Assembly: GCA_040387755.1 (NCBI GenBank)
Contig: JAZKDB010000001.1
Coordinates: forward strand, 124,001-188,000
DNA: 64,000 bases
Source of the DNA: Rurimicrobium sp040387755
GTDB lineage: Bacteria > Bacteroidota > Bacteroidia > Chitinophagales > Chitinophagaceae
Reading direction: 5' to 3'
Positions 9,301-20,100 of this stretch are shown here, piece by piece. Position 1 is the stretch's first letter; the number at the start of each line of letters is the position of its first letter. The notes beneath the pieces were generated by a model. The model had not been told where the DNA came from and did not search any database. It saw nothing but the letters and a program-made list of their open reading frames with translations. Made by a program: the position numbers and the translations under genes.

Positions 9301-12300
9301 AGTCTGTGAAACATAGTAGAATGTTGAACCGGTGCTGGCTGTAGATGGGGTAGGAGCACTTGTACTCCCGGTGCCACCAGTAGCAGTAGTATACCATTTC
9401 AAGCCGGAGCCTGTGGCTGTTAATGGCCCTGAGGGGCCTCCAAGACACAAAGTAACGAGGAACCCTACTGTAGGTGCAGATGGCGTGGCATAAACAATCA
9501 CATTGATTTCAGCTCTTGGGCTTTCGCAACCCAAAGCACTTGTTTGGCTTACGTAGTAATAAGTAAATCCTGTACTTCCCGTTCCTGGTGTTGGAGCTGT
9601 TGTGCTGAATGTGCTTCCAGTATCGGTACTGTACCATTTCAAAGAGCTACCGGTAGCAGTTAGAGCTGTTGGTGTTGTGCCAGAGCAATATTCTACCGGA
9701 CTACTCACCGAAGGAGCTGCCGGTGTTGCATTAACAGTTATACTGATACTGCTTCTTGGACTTTCGCAACCTAATGCCGTTGTCTGGCTCACATAATACA
9801 CGGTTGTTCCTGCAGAGGCTGTAGCCGGAGTAGGAGCAGTAGTACTTCCTGTTCCTCCGCTGGCTACAGTATACCATTTTAGATTGATACCTGTTGCAGA
9901 AAGTACAGTTGCCGTTTTGCCTGAACAGTAGGTCATTGAAGTATACGGTACAGTAGGAGCAGATAATGTAGGATTCACAACAACTACAATAGGTGTTCTT
10001 GGACTTTCTCCGCAGCCACCCGAACTCAAAGTTTGAGAAACATAGAATGTATCTGTTGTGGCAGCAGTTGTTGAAGGTGTTGGGGCTGTAGAAGAGCCCG
10101 ATCCTCCTATAGCCGAAGTATACCACAACAAGCTTGTACCTGTTGCTGATAATGCTGTAGCTGTAGCGCCAACGCAATAGGTTACAGGACTAGTTACAGT
10201 AGGGGCAGCAGTTCCGGATGAAACATTCACAGTAATTCCTGCACGTGAACTTTCGCATCCTGCAGCCGAAGTCTGACTTACGTAATAAGTAATCGAACCG
10301 GTACTCGAGGTGCTGGGTACGGGAGCGGTTGTACTGCCAGTGCCACCAGTACTGCTGGTATACCATTTTAGTGATATGCCGCCTGCGGTTAAAGCAGATG
10401 CAGCTGCACCCACACAATAAGATACAGGAGTTGTCACTGTTGGTGCGGCAGGTGTTGCATTGATAGTAACGGTAATTGAATCTCTTTCACTCTCGCATCC
10501 GGAGACTGTTTGGCTGACATAAAATTTATAGGTTCCAGAAACTGAAGTATTGGGAATTGGTGTAATTGTAGAAGCTGTTCCACCGGTTTTGGAAGTGTAC
10601 CATTTGAGCGATGTTCCACTTGCGCTCAGCGCACTTGATGTTGCTCCCTGACAATAGCTGACCGGGCTAACTACTGTTGGTAAACCAGGAACAGAATTTA
10701 TAATAACATTGATACTAGCTCTTCCACTTTCTCCACATCCATATCTTGAAGTAGCACTCACATAGTAAGTTGCAGAGCCTGCAATAGCAGAGCTGGGTGT
10801 TGGCGCTGTAAGACTGGCCGTTCCACCAATTGCACTGGTGTACCACTTAAGAGTGTCTCCTGCCGTGAATCCCGCTGTAAGAGCAGATGTTGTAGCACCG
10901 ACACAGTAATTAACTGGTGTAGTGACAGTAGGTATAGCTGGAACTGTATGAACATTTACAGTGATTGGCGCTCTCAAAGAAGGGCAACTTGAAGTGTCTG
11001 TCTGACTGACATAATAAGTAATGGAGCCAACGGTTGAGGTACTTGGAGTTGGAGCTGTTGAACTTCCCACTCCTCCATATGGTGTCGTGTACCAGAGTAA
11101 TCCCGTACCGGTTGCTGTTAGTGCCGAAGCTGTAGCTCCAAGGCAGTAATTGATGGGTGATGTAACGATGGGTGCAGCAGGTGCTGGTTTTATGATAACT
11201 ACAATTGCAGCTCTCGAACTTTCACATCCATAAGAATTTGTCTGACTGACATAATAGGTTGTTGTCCCTGCCGTTGTTGTGCTGGGTGTAGGAGCAGTAG
11301 AACTTCCTGTGCCACCTGTTGCAGTGGTATACCATTTAAGTGATGTTCCAATAGCAGTAAGCGCTGCAACTCCGCTGTCACCCTGACAATAAGTAAGCGG
11401 TGAAACTACAGTAGGAGGAGAAGGTACAGGATTTACATTCACAACTATTGAGCTCCTTGAACTTTCACCACAACTATTGGATTGACTCACATAATAAGTT
11501 GTTGTGCCTGTAGCAGCAGTGCTGGGCGTTGGAGCTGTAGTGGATCCTGTGCCTCCAGATGCTGTGGTATACCAAAGCAGGCTTGTTCCTGTTGCTGTCA
11601 AAGCAGTGGCTGTTACCCCCTGACAATAATTAACAGGAGTTGCAACAGTAGGTGCTGCAGGAATTGTATTGACTACAACTAAAATGGAAGAACGCGCACT
11701 TTCGCAACCGGTGGTAGATGATGTCTGACTTACATAGTATGTTGTAGACCCAGCACTGGCTGTGCTGGGTGTAGGTGCCGTTGAGCTGGCAGTTCCACCA
11801 GTAGCCACTGTGTACCATTTTAAGGATGTTCCACTGGCAGTCAAAGCTGATGCCGACGCTCCTAAACAATAATTAACTGGTGAAGTAACCGTTGGGGCAG
11901 ATGGTGCTGCGGTTACCACTACCGAAATAGAAGCTCTGTCACTTTCGCAGGCTGTGGTTGAAGAAGTTTGACTGACATAATATACCGTAGTGCCTGATGT
12001 TGCGGTAGATGGAGTAGGTGCAGTGGTGCTTCCCGTGCCACCTGTGGCTGATGTATACCATTTTAAAGAAGTGCCACTTGCTGTCAATGTAGATGCTGTC
12101 GCAAATTGACAATAATTAACGGGTGAAGTAACTCCGGGTGCAGATGGTTTTGCATTTATGGTTACAGCTATTGCCGTACGGCTGCTTTCTCCGCATGAAT
12201 TGCTTTGAGAAACATAGTAGTTTGTTGTTCCTGAAGTACTGGTAGATGGAGTAGGAGCGGTTGAAGAACCAGTACCTCCTGTAGCAGTGGTATACCATAA

Positions 12301-13971
12301 CAGGCTGGTGCCACTTGCACTTAAAGGCACAGCAGTTGCACCTTCGCAGTAGGTAACAGCAGCGGTAGCTGTTGGCGCTGATGGTACTGTTGTAATGACC
12401 ACGGCAATAGAAGCTCTTGGACTTTCACATGCTGTGGTTGAAGATGTTTGAGAGACATAGTAAGTAGTAGTGCCCGTAACAGCTGTGCTTGGCGTTGGTG
12501 CAGTTGTTGATGCTGTTCCTCCGGTAGCCGAAGTATACCATTTTAAAGTAGTACCTGTGGCTGTTAATGGGCTGGCTGTTGCACCAAGGCAATAAGTAAT
12601 TGGAGTAGTAACTGTAGGGGCAGTCGGCAACGAATTAACCACAACAGAGATTGAATCTCTTGGTCCTTCACATCCATAAGGAGATACTGAAGCAACATAG
12701 TACTTTACGGTGCCTGCGGTTGCTGTACTGGGTGTTGGTGCTGTTGTTGATCCTGTCCCTCCTGTTGGCGAAGTATACCATTTAAGAGAAGTTCCTGTGG
12801 CTGTAAGAGCCGTAGCTGTTGCTCCGAGACAATAGCTTACAGGAGAAGTAACTGTAGGTTTGGTCAGGTAATTACAAACAAAACGAATTCTATGATTTTC
12901 TCTGTCAGCAATATATAAATTTCCTCCTGCATCAGCACTGACTCCCGTAGGAAAATTAATCTGAGCCGAAGTTGCGGGCCCTCCATCTCCGCCATAAGCA
13001 GCGGTACCTGTTCCTGCAACAGTATTTATATTCCCTGTCACCACACTTACTTTTCTGATTCTATGACTGTACTGAACTGAAATATAAAGGTTTCCGGAAT
13101 CGTCAAGAGCAATATCAGTTGGGTAGTTTAAATTGGCACTTGTTGCTGATGAGCCATCGCCGCTATAGCCTGCTGTTCCGGAACCTGCAATAGTACTGAT
13201 TACCCCTGTAGAGGCGGTGATTTTACGAATAACATGGTTGAATAAATCTGCTATATAAATATTGCCTGAAGCATCCAGTTCTATGCCTGTAGGGTTTTGA
13301 AATGTTGCTGAAGTAGCAGCTCCTCCATCTCCTGAATAGCTGTAAGTTCCGGTACCTGCAATCGTACTGATATTGCCGGTCGAGGCTGTTATTTTTCTGA
13401 TTCGCTGGTTGTATTGGTCTGCAATAAAGATATTGCCCGAGCCGTCAACGGCAATTGCTGCGGGATTATTCAATTGAGCCGAAGTGGCTGCTGCCCCGTC
13501 TCCACTAAAACCAGCAGTACCGTTTCCGGCAATTGTTGTTATAATGCCTGTAGCTGCAGTTACTTTGCGGATTCTGTTATTAGCTTGGTCTGCAATATAG
13601 ATGTTGCCTGATGCATCAACTGCAATACCATATGGATAGTACAATTTGGCTGAGGTAGCGGCTCCTCCATCACCACTGTAACCAGAAGTGGTAGTGCCGG
13701 CTATTGTAGAAATGTTACCTGTGCTTGCAGTTATTTTACGGATGCGATGATTTCCCTGATCTGAAATATAGATATTTCCCGAGCCATCTTTTACAACACT
13801 TACCGGTTGTGCCAGTTCTGCTGAGATTGCAAGTCCTCCGTCTCCGCTAAAACTCGAAGTGCCAATACCTGCAATTGTATTGATGTTTTGTGCTAAGGAA
13901 CTAAGACTAAAATAAATAAATAAGACGGATAGCAGAGCCAGCCTTCTTTTAAAGAGTAAGGGTAATTTCAT
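6358..13971 (-). CDS. Giant T9SS-exported surface protein with NHL propeller and 23 Ig-like repeats
   Basis: The predicted product (2537 aa) begins with a signal peptide (residues 1-28, ending SSLAQ). About six NHL-type repeats follow (29-370), each ending in patterns such as GNIYIADQANNRIRKV and TIAGTGT..YSGDGGAATSA, likely one beta-propeller. Residues 372-2216 are 23 Ig-like repeats of about 80 aa (Ig_7 type), each with Y-C near the start and G-C-E/S-x-x-R near the end, probably a disulfide pair. Three less regular PKD/Ig-like domains precede a C-terminal T9SS type A sorting domain (IKIYPNPTQSKVFIES to the end). This architecture suggests an adhesin or matrix protein. No catalytic domain is seen. 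It is a tandem paralogue of the 3973-aa gene next to it. Confidence 0.9.
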   Translation of the reverse strand: MKLPLLFKRRLALLSVLFIYFSLSSLAQNINTIAGIGTSSFSGDGGLAISAELAQPVSVVKDGSGNIYISDQGNHRIRKITASTGNISTIAGTTTSGYSGDGGAATSAKLYYPYGIAVDASGNIYIADQANNRIRKVTAATGIITTIAGNGTAGFSGDGAAATSAQLNNPAAIAVDGSGNIFIADQYNQRIRKITASTGNISTIAGTGTYSYSGDGGAATSATFQNPTGIELDASGNIYIADLFNHVIRKITASTGVISTIAGSGTAGYSGDGSSATSANLNYPTDIALDDSGNLYISVQYSHRIRKVSVVTGNINTVAGTGTAAYGGDGGPATSAQINFPTGVSADAGGNLYIADRENHRIRFVCNYLTKPTVTSPVSYCLGATATALTATGTSLKWYTSPTGGTGSTTAPTPSTATAGTVKYYVASVSPYGCEGPRDSISVVVNSLPTAPTVTTPITYCLGATASPLTATGTTLKWYTSATGGTASTTAPTPSTAVTGTTTYYVSQTSSTTACESPRASIAVVITTVPSAPTATAAVTYCEGATAVPLSASGTSLLWYTTATGGTGSSTAPTPSTSTSGTTNYYVSQSNSCGESSRTAIAVTINAKPSAPGVTSPVNYCQFATASTLTASGTSLKWYTSATGGTGSTTAPTPSTATSGTTVYYVSQTSSTTACESDRASISVVVTAAPSAPTVTSPVNYCLGASASALTASGTSLKWYTVATGGTASSTAPTPSTASAGSTTYYVSQTSSTTGCESARSSILVVVNTIPAAPTVATPVNYCQGVTATALTATGTSLLWYTTASGGTGSTTAPTPSTAATGTTTYYVSQSNSCGESSRSSIVVNVNPVPSPPTVVSPLTYCQGDSGVAALTAIGTSLKWYTTATGGTGSSTAPTPSTTTAGTTTYYVSQTNSYGCESSRAAIVVIIKPAPAAPIVTSPINYCLGATASALTATGTGLLWYTTPYGGVGSSTAPTPSTSTVGSITYYVSQTDTSSCPSLRAPITVNVHTVPAIPTVTTPVNYCVGATTSALTAGFTAGDTLKWYTSAIGGTASLTAPTPSSAIAGSATYYVSATSRYGCGESGRASINVIINSVPGLPTVVSPVSYCQGATSSALSASGTSLKWYTSKTGGTASTITPIPNTSVSGTYKFYVSQTVSGCESERDSITVTINATPAAPTVTTPVSYCVGAAASALTAGGISLKWYTSSTGGTGSTTAPVPSTSSTGSITYYVSQTSAAGCESSRAGITVNVSSGTAAPTVTSPVTYCVGATATALSATGTSLLWYTSAIGGSGSSTAPTPSTTAATTDTFYVSQTLSSGGCGESPRTPIVVVVNPTLSAPTVPYTSMTYCSGKTATVLSATGINLKWYTVASGGTGSTTAPTPATASAGTTVYYVSQTTALGCESPRSSISITVNATPAAPSVSSPVEYCSGTTPTALTATGSSLKWYSTDTGSTFSTTAPTPGTGSTGFTYYYVSQTSALGCESPRAEINVIVYATPSAPTVGFLVTLCLGGPSGPLTATGSGLKWYTTATGGTGSTSAPTPSTASTGSTFYYVSQTSSSGCESPRATIWVNIDTLLSPPVVTTPVTYCQNETAVALIASGSSLRWYTGSPTGSYSTTSPIPLTTSAGTTKYYVSRVSVAGCEGHKDSITVTVNPLPAAPAVSSPVNYCSGATASALSATGTSLKWYTTPTGGTPSATAPTPLTSTVGTTTYYVSQTSALGCEGPRASITVNINPTPSAPTVVSPVTYCAGATASPLTASGSGLFWYTAATGGTPSSTAPTPVTTTVGTTNYYVTQSSSLGCESPRAAIAVTINDLPTAPTVTTPVSYCAGATASALLASGTSLKWYTIAVGGSASATAPTPSTSTAGTSTYYVSQSSALGCEGPRAAIVVTINALPAAPSVSSPEVYCEGSSTIPLSATGTSLKWYTVSTGGTSSSTAPTPSSATAGTTTYYVSQTNSLGCEGPRAAIVVNINPLPGLPTVSTPVTYCQDASAIALTAGGTSLKWYPTATGSTGMFTTTAPTPSTAIAGSKTYYVSQTTAAGCEGGRIGITVITNPLPAAPFTETIAYCQYVTASPLTAIGTSLKWYTAATGGTGSTTAPTPSTATPGTTTYYVSQTSADGCEGPRAALNVIINLGSTKPTVVSPVGYCVGAVATPLSAIGTSLKWYTSATGGTGSSTAPTPSTSTAGTTTYYVSQVSLIDCESPRASITVNVSAKPDVSIAPVGTSRFMYCKNDTVVLKGTSSTPISAYQWYKDDTLIAGATADTLKTYTTGKYKLSIKNALGCDNDTTVFVYGDTISPPILSPIELLFCPNVNIVLFCVPGTTDYKYEWFKDSTLMVGDTNSKITINKPGEYYVRITDSLGCISFTNRSLASTYPPVPKPVIIRVDPILRLSRSYVTYQWYRNSKIIPGANSISYTMPSYGGKFWCVVTDLNDCSEVSDTVDSDKNPTLISNASLSGKSIKIYPNPTQSKVFIESDFEVDVRVTDALGRLIVEQKDAKSIDMEPYADATYLFTLIDKEGIIVGQEKISKITGSR
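7324..12858 (-). repeat. Coding tandem array: 23 Ig_7-type repeats
   Basis: These are 23 in-frame units averaging 80 codons within the 2537-aa gene. Units have diverged in DNA and can be individually recognised (for example the unit with QFATA, the unit with GDSGVAALTA and the unit with VGFLVTLC), which allows unit-by-unit comparison with the neighbouring paralogue. Confidence 0.85.
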
Positions 13972-13975
13972 ATAA

Positions 13976-14002
13976 TATCTTTGGTTTGGTACTTCAAAGA
14001 TA
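13976..14002 (-). promoter_or_regulatory. Promoter and leader of the 2537-aa giant gene
   Basis: On the minus strand a perfect -7 box TATCTTTG (14002-13995) is followed by GAAGTACCAAACC and a second, inverted copy (CAAAGATA, 13983-13976) just before the ATG. The same box plus GAA[C/G]TACCAAACCAAA occurs before the 3973-aa paralogue, so the promoter region was duplicated with the gene. No clear -33 TTTG. Confidence 0.55.
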
Positions 14003-14109
14003 AGTATTGTTATATAGGTTACCTAATATATTAACAAATGATATAATGGTATTTAAAGTTCAATCTGAATGGTACTTATAGCTTTAAAATTATTTATATT
14101 TTAAACAAT

Positions 14110-14142
14110 AAAAATCCCCAAAACCTTGTTTTGGGGATTTTT
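14110..14142. terminator. Terminator downstream of the 3973-aa giant gene
   Basis: The perfect 15-bp stem AAAAATCCCCAAAAC / GTTTTGGGGATTTTT with a CTT loop lies 22 nt past the stop codon on the minus strand. It separates the giant gene from the promoter of the 2537-aa paralogue, so the two are transcribed separately. Confidence 0.9.
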
Positions 14143-14163
14143 ATGATTGATGAGCTTATGCAA

Positions 14164-17100
14164 TTATCTGGTACTGCTTATTTTATTTATTTTTTCCACA
14201 GCAATAATCTGACCATCATTATCGATAAGTGTAAAGAAATACACAGCATCTGCATAGGGTTCTAAATCTATCTCCTTTGCATCTTTTTTAAATAGAATCA
14301 ATTTGCCAATAGCATCTGTGACGCGAACATCAATTTTTAAGTCTGTTTCAATCGTCACTTTTGAAGGGGTGGGATTTGGATAAATTTTTATGTTTTTTGT
14401 AGTAAGCCCTTTGTTATTTATAGCTGTATTATTTTCAGAGTCCGCTGTGTCGGAAGTCTCACTACAATCATTTCCATCTGTTACAATACACCAAAATTTA
14501 CCTCCATAAGAAGGCATGGTATAGCTGATACTGTTTGCTCCGGGGATTATTTTACTATTCCTGTACCATTGATAGGTTTTGTAAGTATTACTCAATCTTA
14601 AGACTGGGTCAAAACGAAGTATCGTTGGTTTGAGAACAGGTGGATAAGTAGATGCAATAGAATTATTGGTCAGACTCACACATCCAAAGGAGTCTGTTAC
14701 CCGAACATAATAATCACCTGCTTTGTTGATGATTAATTTATCTGTTTTTGCTCCAATCACAAGAGTATCATTTTTGTACCATTCGTAGGTATATTTTGGA
14801 TATGCAGGAGTGGTAAACAAGACAATATTCACATTAGGGCAGAATAACAATTCTGTCGGAGAAAGGATCGGATCGGGTAGAGTGTCGCCAAACACGTATA
14901 CAGTTGTATCCTTCTCACAATCATATTTGTTTTTCACCAGCACTTTATAATATCCGTTGGCGTATACTTTTAATAAGTCTGTAGTTGCTCCAGGTATCAA
15001 AATCCCATTTTTAAACCATTGATAAGAGGTTATCGTAACCGTTGAATTCGCCTTCAGTGTTACTGTGTCATTTTTACAAAAAACAAACATTGCAGAACCA
15101 ACGGGTGCAATACTGATATCGGGCTTGCCGGTCACTTCAACTTTTATACTTGCTCTGCTGCTTTCACAACCAAAAGCAGATGTTTGGCTTACATAATAAG
15201 TAGTAATACCGGGAACTGCAGTGCTGGGTGTTGGTGCGGAAACAGATGCTGTACCGCCGCTTGCAGTAGTATACCATTTGAGATTTATTCCTGTTGCGCT
15301 TAGTGGGCTTGCTATTGCTCCTACACAATATCCAATCAAACTATCCACTTTTGGTGCAGATGGAGTTGGGTTAACTACTACAGTAATGGATGCTCTTGGT
15401 CCTTCACATCCTAAGGCTGATGTTTGGCTGACGTAATAAATTGTTGTTCCGCTGCTTGTAGTACTTGGTGTTGGTGCGGTTGTAGACGCTGTACCACCCG
15501 TTGCTGTTGTATACCATTTCAATGAACTGCCTCCTGCGGTCAATGCTGTAGCTGTTGCATCCTGACAATATGTTACCGGACTGGTAACAACAGGTATTGC
15601 AGGCAATGAGTTGACCACCACTGTAATTGAGGCTCTTGGTCCTTCGCAGGCATCAGCAGAGGTTTGACTTACATAGAAAATCGTTGTTCCGGCAATTGAA
15701 GTAGAAGGTGTAGGTGCGCTTGTCGAAGCAGTGCCTCCGCTTGCAACTGTATACCATTTTAATGAAGTTCCGCTTGCAGTAAGGGCTGTAGCGCTGGCAT
15801 CTACACAATATGTAACCGGGCTGGTTACAGTTGGCGCTGCCGGTAATGGATTAATGGTGACCAAAATACTTGCTCTTGGACCTTCACAACCCAGCCCCGA
15901 AGTTTGACTTACATAATAAGTAACAGAGCCAGCGGATAGTGTACTTGGCGTTGGTGCAATCGTTGATGCAGTACCGCCGGTTGCAGTGGTGTACCATTTA
16001 AGAGCAACTCCACTTGCTGTGAGTGCAATTGCTGTGGCATTTTGACAATAAACTACAGGACTTGTTACAGTTGGTGCTGCTGGTAAAGGATTAATCGTGA
16101 CAGTGATGCTGTCTCTTGGTCCTTCGCAACCGAGTGCACTGGTTTGACTTACATAATATTTAGTTGTTCCTGCAATCGTAGTGACTGGCGTTGGAGCAAT
16201 AGTTGATGCCGTTCCTCCAATTGCTGAAGTGTACCATTTAAGGGAAGTTCCTGATGCACTCAAAGCACTTGCTACTGCATCCTGACAATAGGTGACAGGT
16301 GTTGTTACCGTTGGCACAGCAGGTAATGGATTAATTACCACCGAAATAGCAGCCCTTGGTCCTTCACATGCATCTGTTGAAGTTTGGCTTACATAATATA
16401 CTGTTGTTCCTGCTGTGCTTGTATTGGGTATAGGTGCTGTTGAAGATGCTGTTCCTCCGGTTGCTACGGTATACCATTTTAGTGAACTTCCCGTTGCTGT
16501 CAAGGCGCTGGCAGTTGCATCAACACAATAAGTAACGGGTGTTGTAACTGATGGAGCGCTTGGTAAAGGGTTGACTGTGACAACAATGCTTGCCCTTGGA
16601 CCCTCACAACCCAATCCTGATGATTGACTGACATAATAAGTCGTAGTGCCTGTACTTGCTGTGTTTGGTATAGGAGCTATTGAAGAAGCTGTGCCACCAG
16701 TTGCACTGGTATACCATTTCAAGGACGTTCCTGTTGCTGTAAGTGCTGTTGCACTTGCATTTTGACAATAAGTAACAGGGCTTGTAACCGTTGGTGCGGC
16801 AGGTAAAGGATTGACAGTAACAGTAATGCTGTCTCTTGGTCCTTCGCAACCGAGTGCACTGGTCTGACTTACATAGTATTTTGTGATTCCCGATGTAGCA
16901 GTGCTCGGAGTAGGCGCTGTAGAGCTGCCAGTTCCACCGCTTGCGGCAGTATACCATTTTAATGATACTCCTGTTGCGCTAAGTGGGCTTGCCGTTTCTG
17001 CAACACAATAAGCAACGGGCGTTGTGACGGTTGGAGGCGCTGGCAAAGGATTAACTACTACTGTAATGCTATCTCTTGGTCCTTCACAACCCAAAGCAGA

Positions 17101-20100
17101 TGTTTGGCTTACATAATATTTGGTTGTACCTGCTGTTGTAGTAACAGGAGTTGGAGCTATAGTAGAAGCTGTTCCTCCTGTAGAGGAAGTATACCATTTT
17201 AACGAAGTACCTGTAGCGCTAAGAGCAGATGCAGTAGCATTAACGCAATAAGTAACTGGGCTGCTTACAACGGGAGTTGCAGGCAAAGGATTGACATTTA
17301 CTAAAATACTGGCCCTTGGCCCTTCACATCCCAGCCCTGAGGATTGACTTACATAGTAAGTAACCGAACCTGCTGTAGCTGTATTTGGAGTTGGTGCTAT
17401 TGTTGAGGCAGTTCCTCCTGTTGCAGAAGTGTACCATTTAAGAGAAGTTCCGGTAGCCGTTAATGGACTTGCAATTTCATCTTTGCAATAATTAACCGGA
17501 GAAATTACTGTTGGGGTTGATGCCAATGAGTTGACAATTACTGTAATGCTGTCTCTTGGCCCTTCGCAGCCTAATGCTGAGGTTTGGCTCACATAGTATT
17601 TTGTTGTCCCTGCTGTGGAAGTTAGCGGAGTGGGTGCAATGGTTGATGCAGTTCCTCCTGTAGCAGAAGTATACCATTTCAAAGAAATTCCACTTGCAGA
17701 AAGGGCAGTAGCCGTTTCGCCAACACAATAGGTTACAGGTGTTGTTACAACTGGAACAGATGGTAATGGATTGACTGTAACGGTAATGGCTGTTCGAGGT
17801 CCCTCACATCCCAAAACAGTTGTTTGACTTACATAATAAATTGTTGTTCCGGCAGTTGCAGTGCCTGGTGTTGGTGCTGTTGAAGAAGCTGTTCCTCCGG
17901 TTGACACTGTATACCATTTAAGAGATGTTCCGGTTGCTGAAAGAGCGCTGGCTGCAGCATTTTGGCAATAAGTAACCGGAGTAGTAGCTGTTGGGCTTGC
18001 CGGTAATGGATTAACTGTTACCACAATACTTGCTCTTGGTCCTTCGCAACCCAAAGCAGTAGTTTGACTAACATAATAAGTAACAGTACCGGCGCTGCTT
18101 GTAATCGGTGTAGGCGCTGTAGTTATTCCTCCTGCTCCACTGGCGGTACTATACCATTTTAGTGAAGTGCCTGTAGCCGTTAAAGCGGTTGCCGTTTCTC
18201 CGACACAATAAGAAATAGGGCTTGTTACTGTAGGTGCTAATGGTAATGGATTGACTGTTACTGTAATACTGTCTCTTGGTCCTTCGCATCCCAATGCAGA
18301 TGTTTGACTAACATAGTATTTGGTTGTTCCGGCAATTGCAGTGCCAGGTGTTGGCGCTGATGTTGATGCAGTGCCCCCTGTTGCAACGGTATACCATTTT
18401 AATGATAATCCTGTAGCGGTTAATGGAACAGCTGTTTCTCCTTCGCAATAGGTCACTGGTGTTGTAACTGTTGGTAGAGAAGGCAGTGGATTTATATTAA
18501 CTGTAATTGCAGCTCTTGGACCTTCACATCCATCTGTCGAAGTCTGACTCACATAATAAATTGTTGTACCTGCTGTTGTAGTAATTGGTGTTGGCGCAGT
18601 AGCTGTTCCAGTGCCACCACTTGCTGTTGTGTACCATTTAAGCGAAGAACCGCTTGCGCTGAGTGCGGATGCTGTAGCATTCATACAATAAGCAACTGGT
18701 GTAGTTACAGTTGGTGCGGTTGGTAATGGATTTACATTTACAACAATGGTCGCTCTTAATCCTTCGCAGCCCGAAGCAGTTGTTTGGCTTACATAATAAG
18801 TAGTTGAGCCAACTGCGGTGCTGCTTGGTGTTGGTGCTGTTGTTGAAGCAGTACCTCCGGTTGCAGTAGTATACCATTTCAGGCTGGAACCAACGGCTGT
18901 AAGTGCTGACGTGGTTGCCCCCAGACAATAGTTGACCGGCGAACTTACTGTCGGTGCTGGCAAAATTGAATTGACAATTACCAATATGCTATCTCTTGGA
19001 CCTTCACATCCAAGGGCAGAAGTCTGACTAACATAATAAGTTATGGTGCTTGAAGTAGCAGTAGATGGTGTAGGAGCTGTTGAAGAACCTGTGCCACCAG
19101 AAGAACTTGTATACCATTTCAGTGAGGTTCCGCTTGCTGTTAATGCAGTAGGCGTTTCTCCCACACAATAGGTAACCGGAGACGTAACTGTAGGTGCAGC
19201 AGGCAATGGGTTGATTGTAACAACAATACTCGCCCTTGGTCCTTCACATCCTAACGCCGATGTTTGACTTACATAATAAGTGGTCGTTCCTGCAATGGTA
19301 GTGTTTGGTGTGGGCGCAGAAGTTGTTGCTGTGCCACCACTAGCAGTAGTATACCATTTCAGTGAAGTTCCGCTTGCAGATAATGGAGATGCTGTGGCGT
19401 TCTGACAGTAGGTTACAGGACTCGTAACCGAAGGTGCTGCTGGTAATGGGTTAACTGTTACGACAATACTTGCTCTGGATCCTTCACATCCAAATGAAGA
19501 GGTTTGGCTAACATAATAAGTGAATGTTCCTGTGCTCGTTGTTACAGGTGTTGGTGCAGTAGCCGTTCCTGTGCCGCCACTCGCTGTTGAATACCATTTC
19601 AGTGAAGTTCCAACAGCAGTTAATGCTGAAGCAGAATCATTTTGACAATAGTTAACAGGACTTGTAACTACAGGTGCTGCAGGTAGTGGGTTAATAGTAA
19701 CGGTTATTGAGTCCTTGTAACCTTCGCATCCGGCTGTTGATACTCTGCTGACATAGTATTTAAATGTTCCTGCGGTACTGGTGCTTGGTGTTGGTGCTGT
19801 AGTCGTATAGCTTGTGCTAGATCCTGCATACCAGCGTAAGCTGGAGCCTGATGCAACTAATGGAACTGCCGTGGCTCCCTGACAATAGCTTACAGGAGTT
19901 GTCACGGTTGGCGGACTTAATAAAGTATCAATGTTTACCAGTATTGCGGCACGGGGGCCTTCGCAACCACTGGATGAAGTTTGACTAACATAATAATAGG
20001 TTGCTCCGGTACTTGATGTAGGAGGTGTTGGTGCTGTAGTGCTACCTGTTCCACCAGTGGGTGCAGTATACCATTTTAATCCTGATCCTGTAGCCATTAA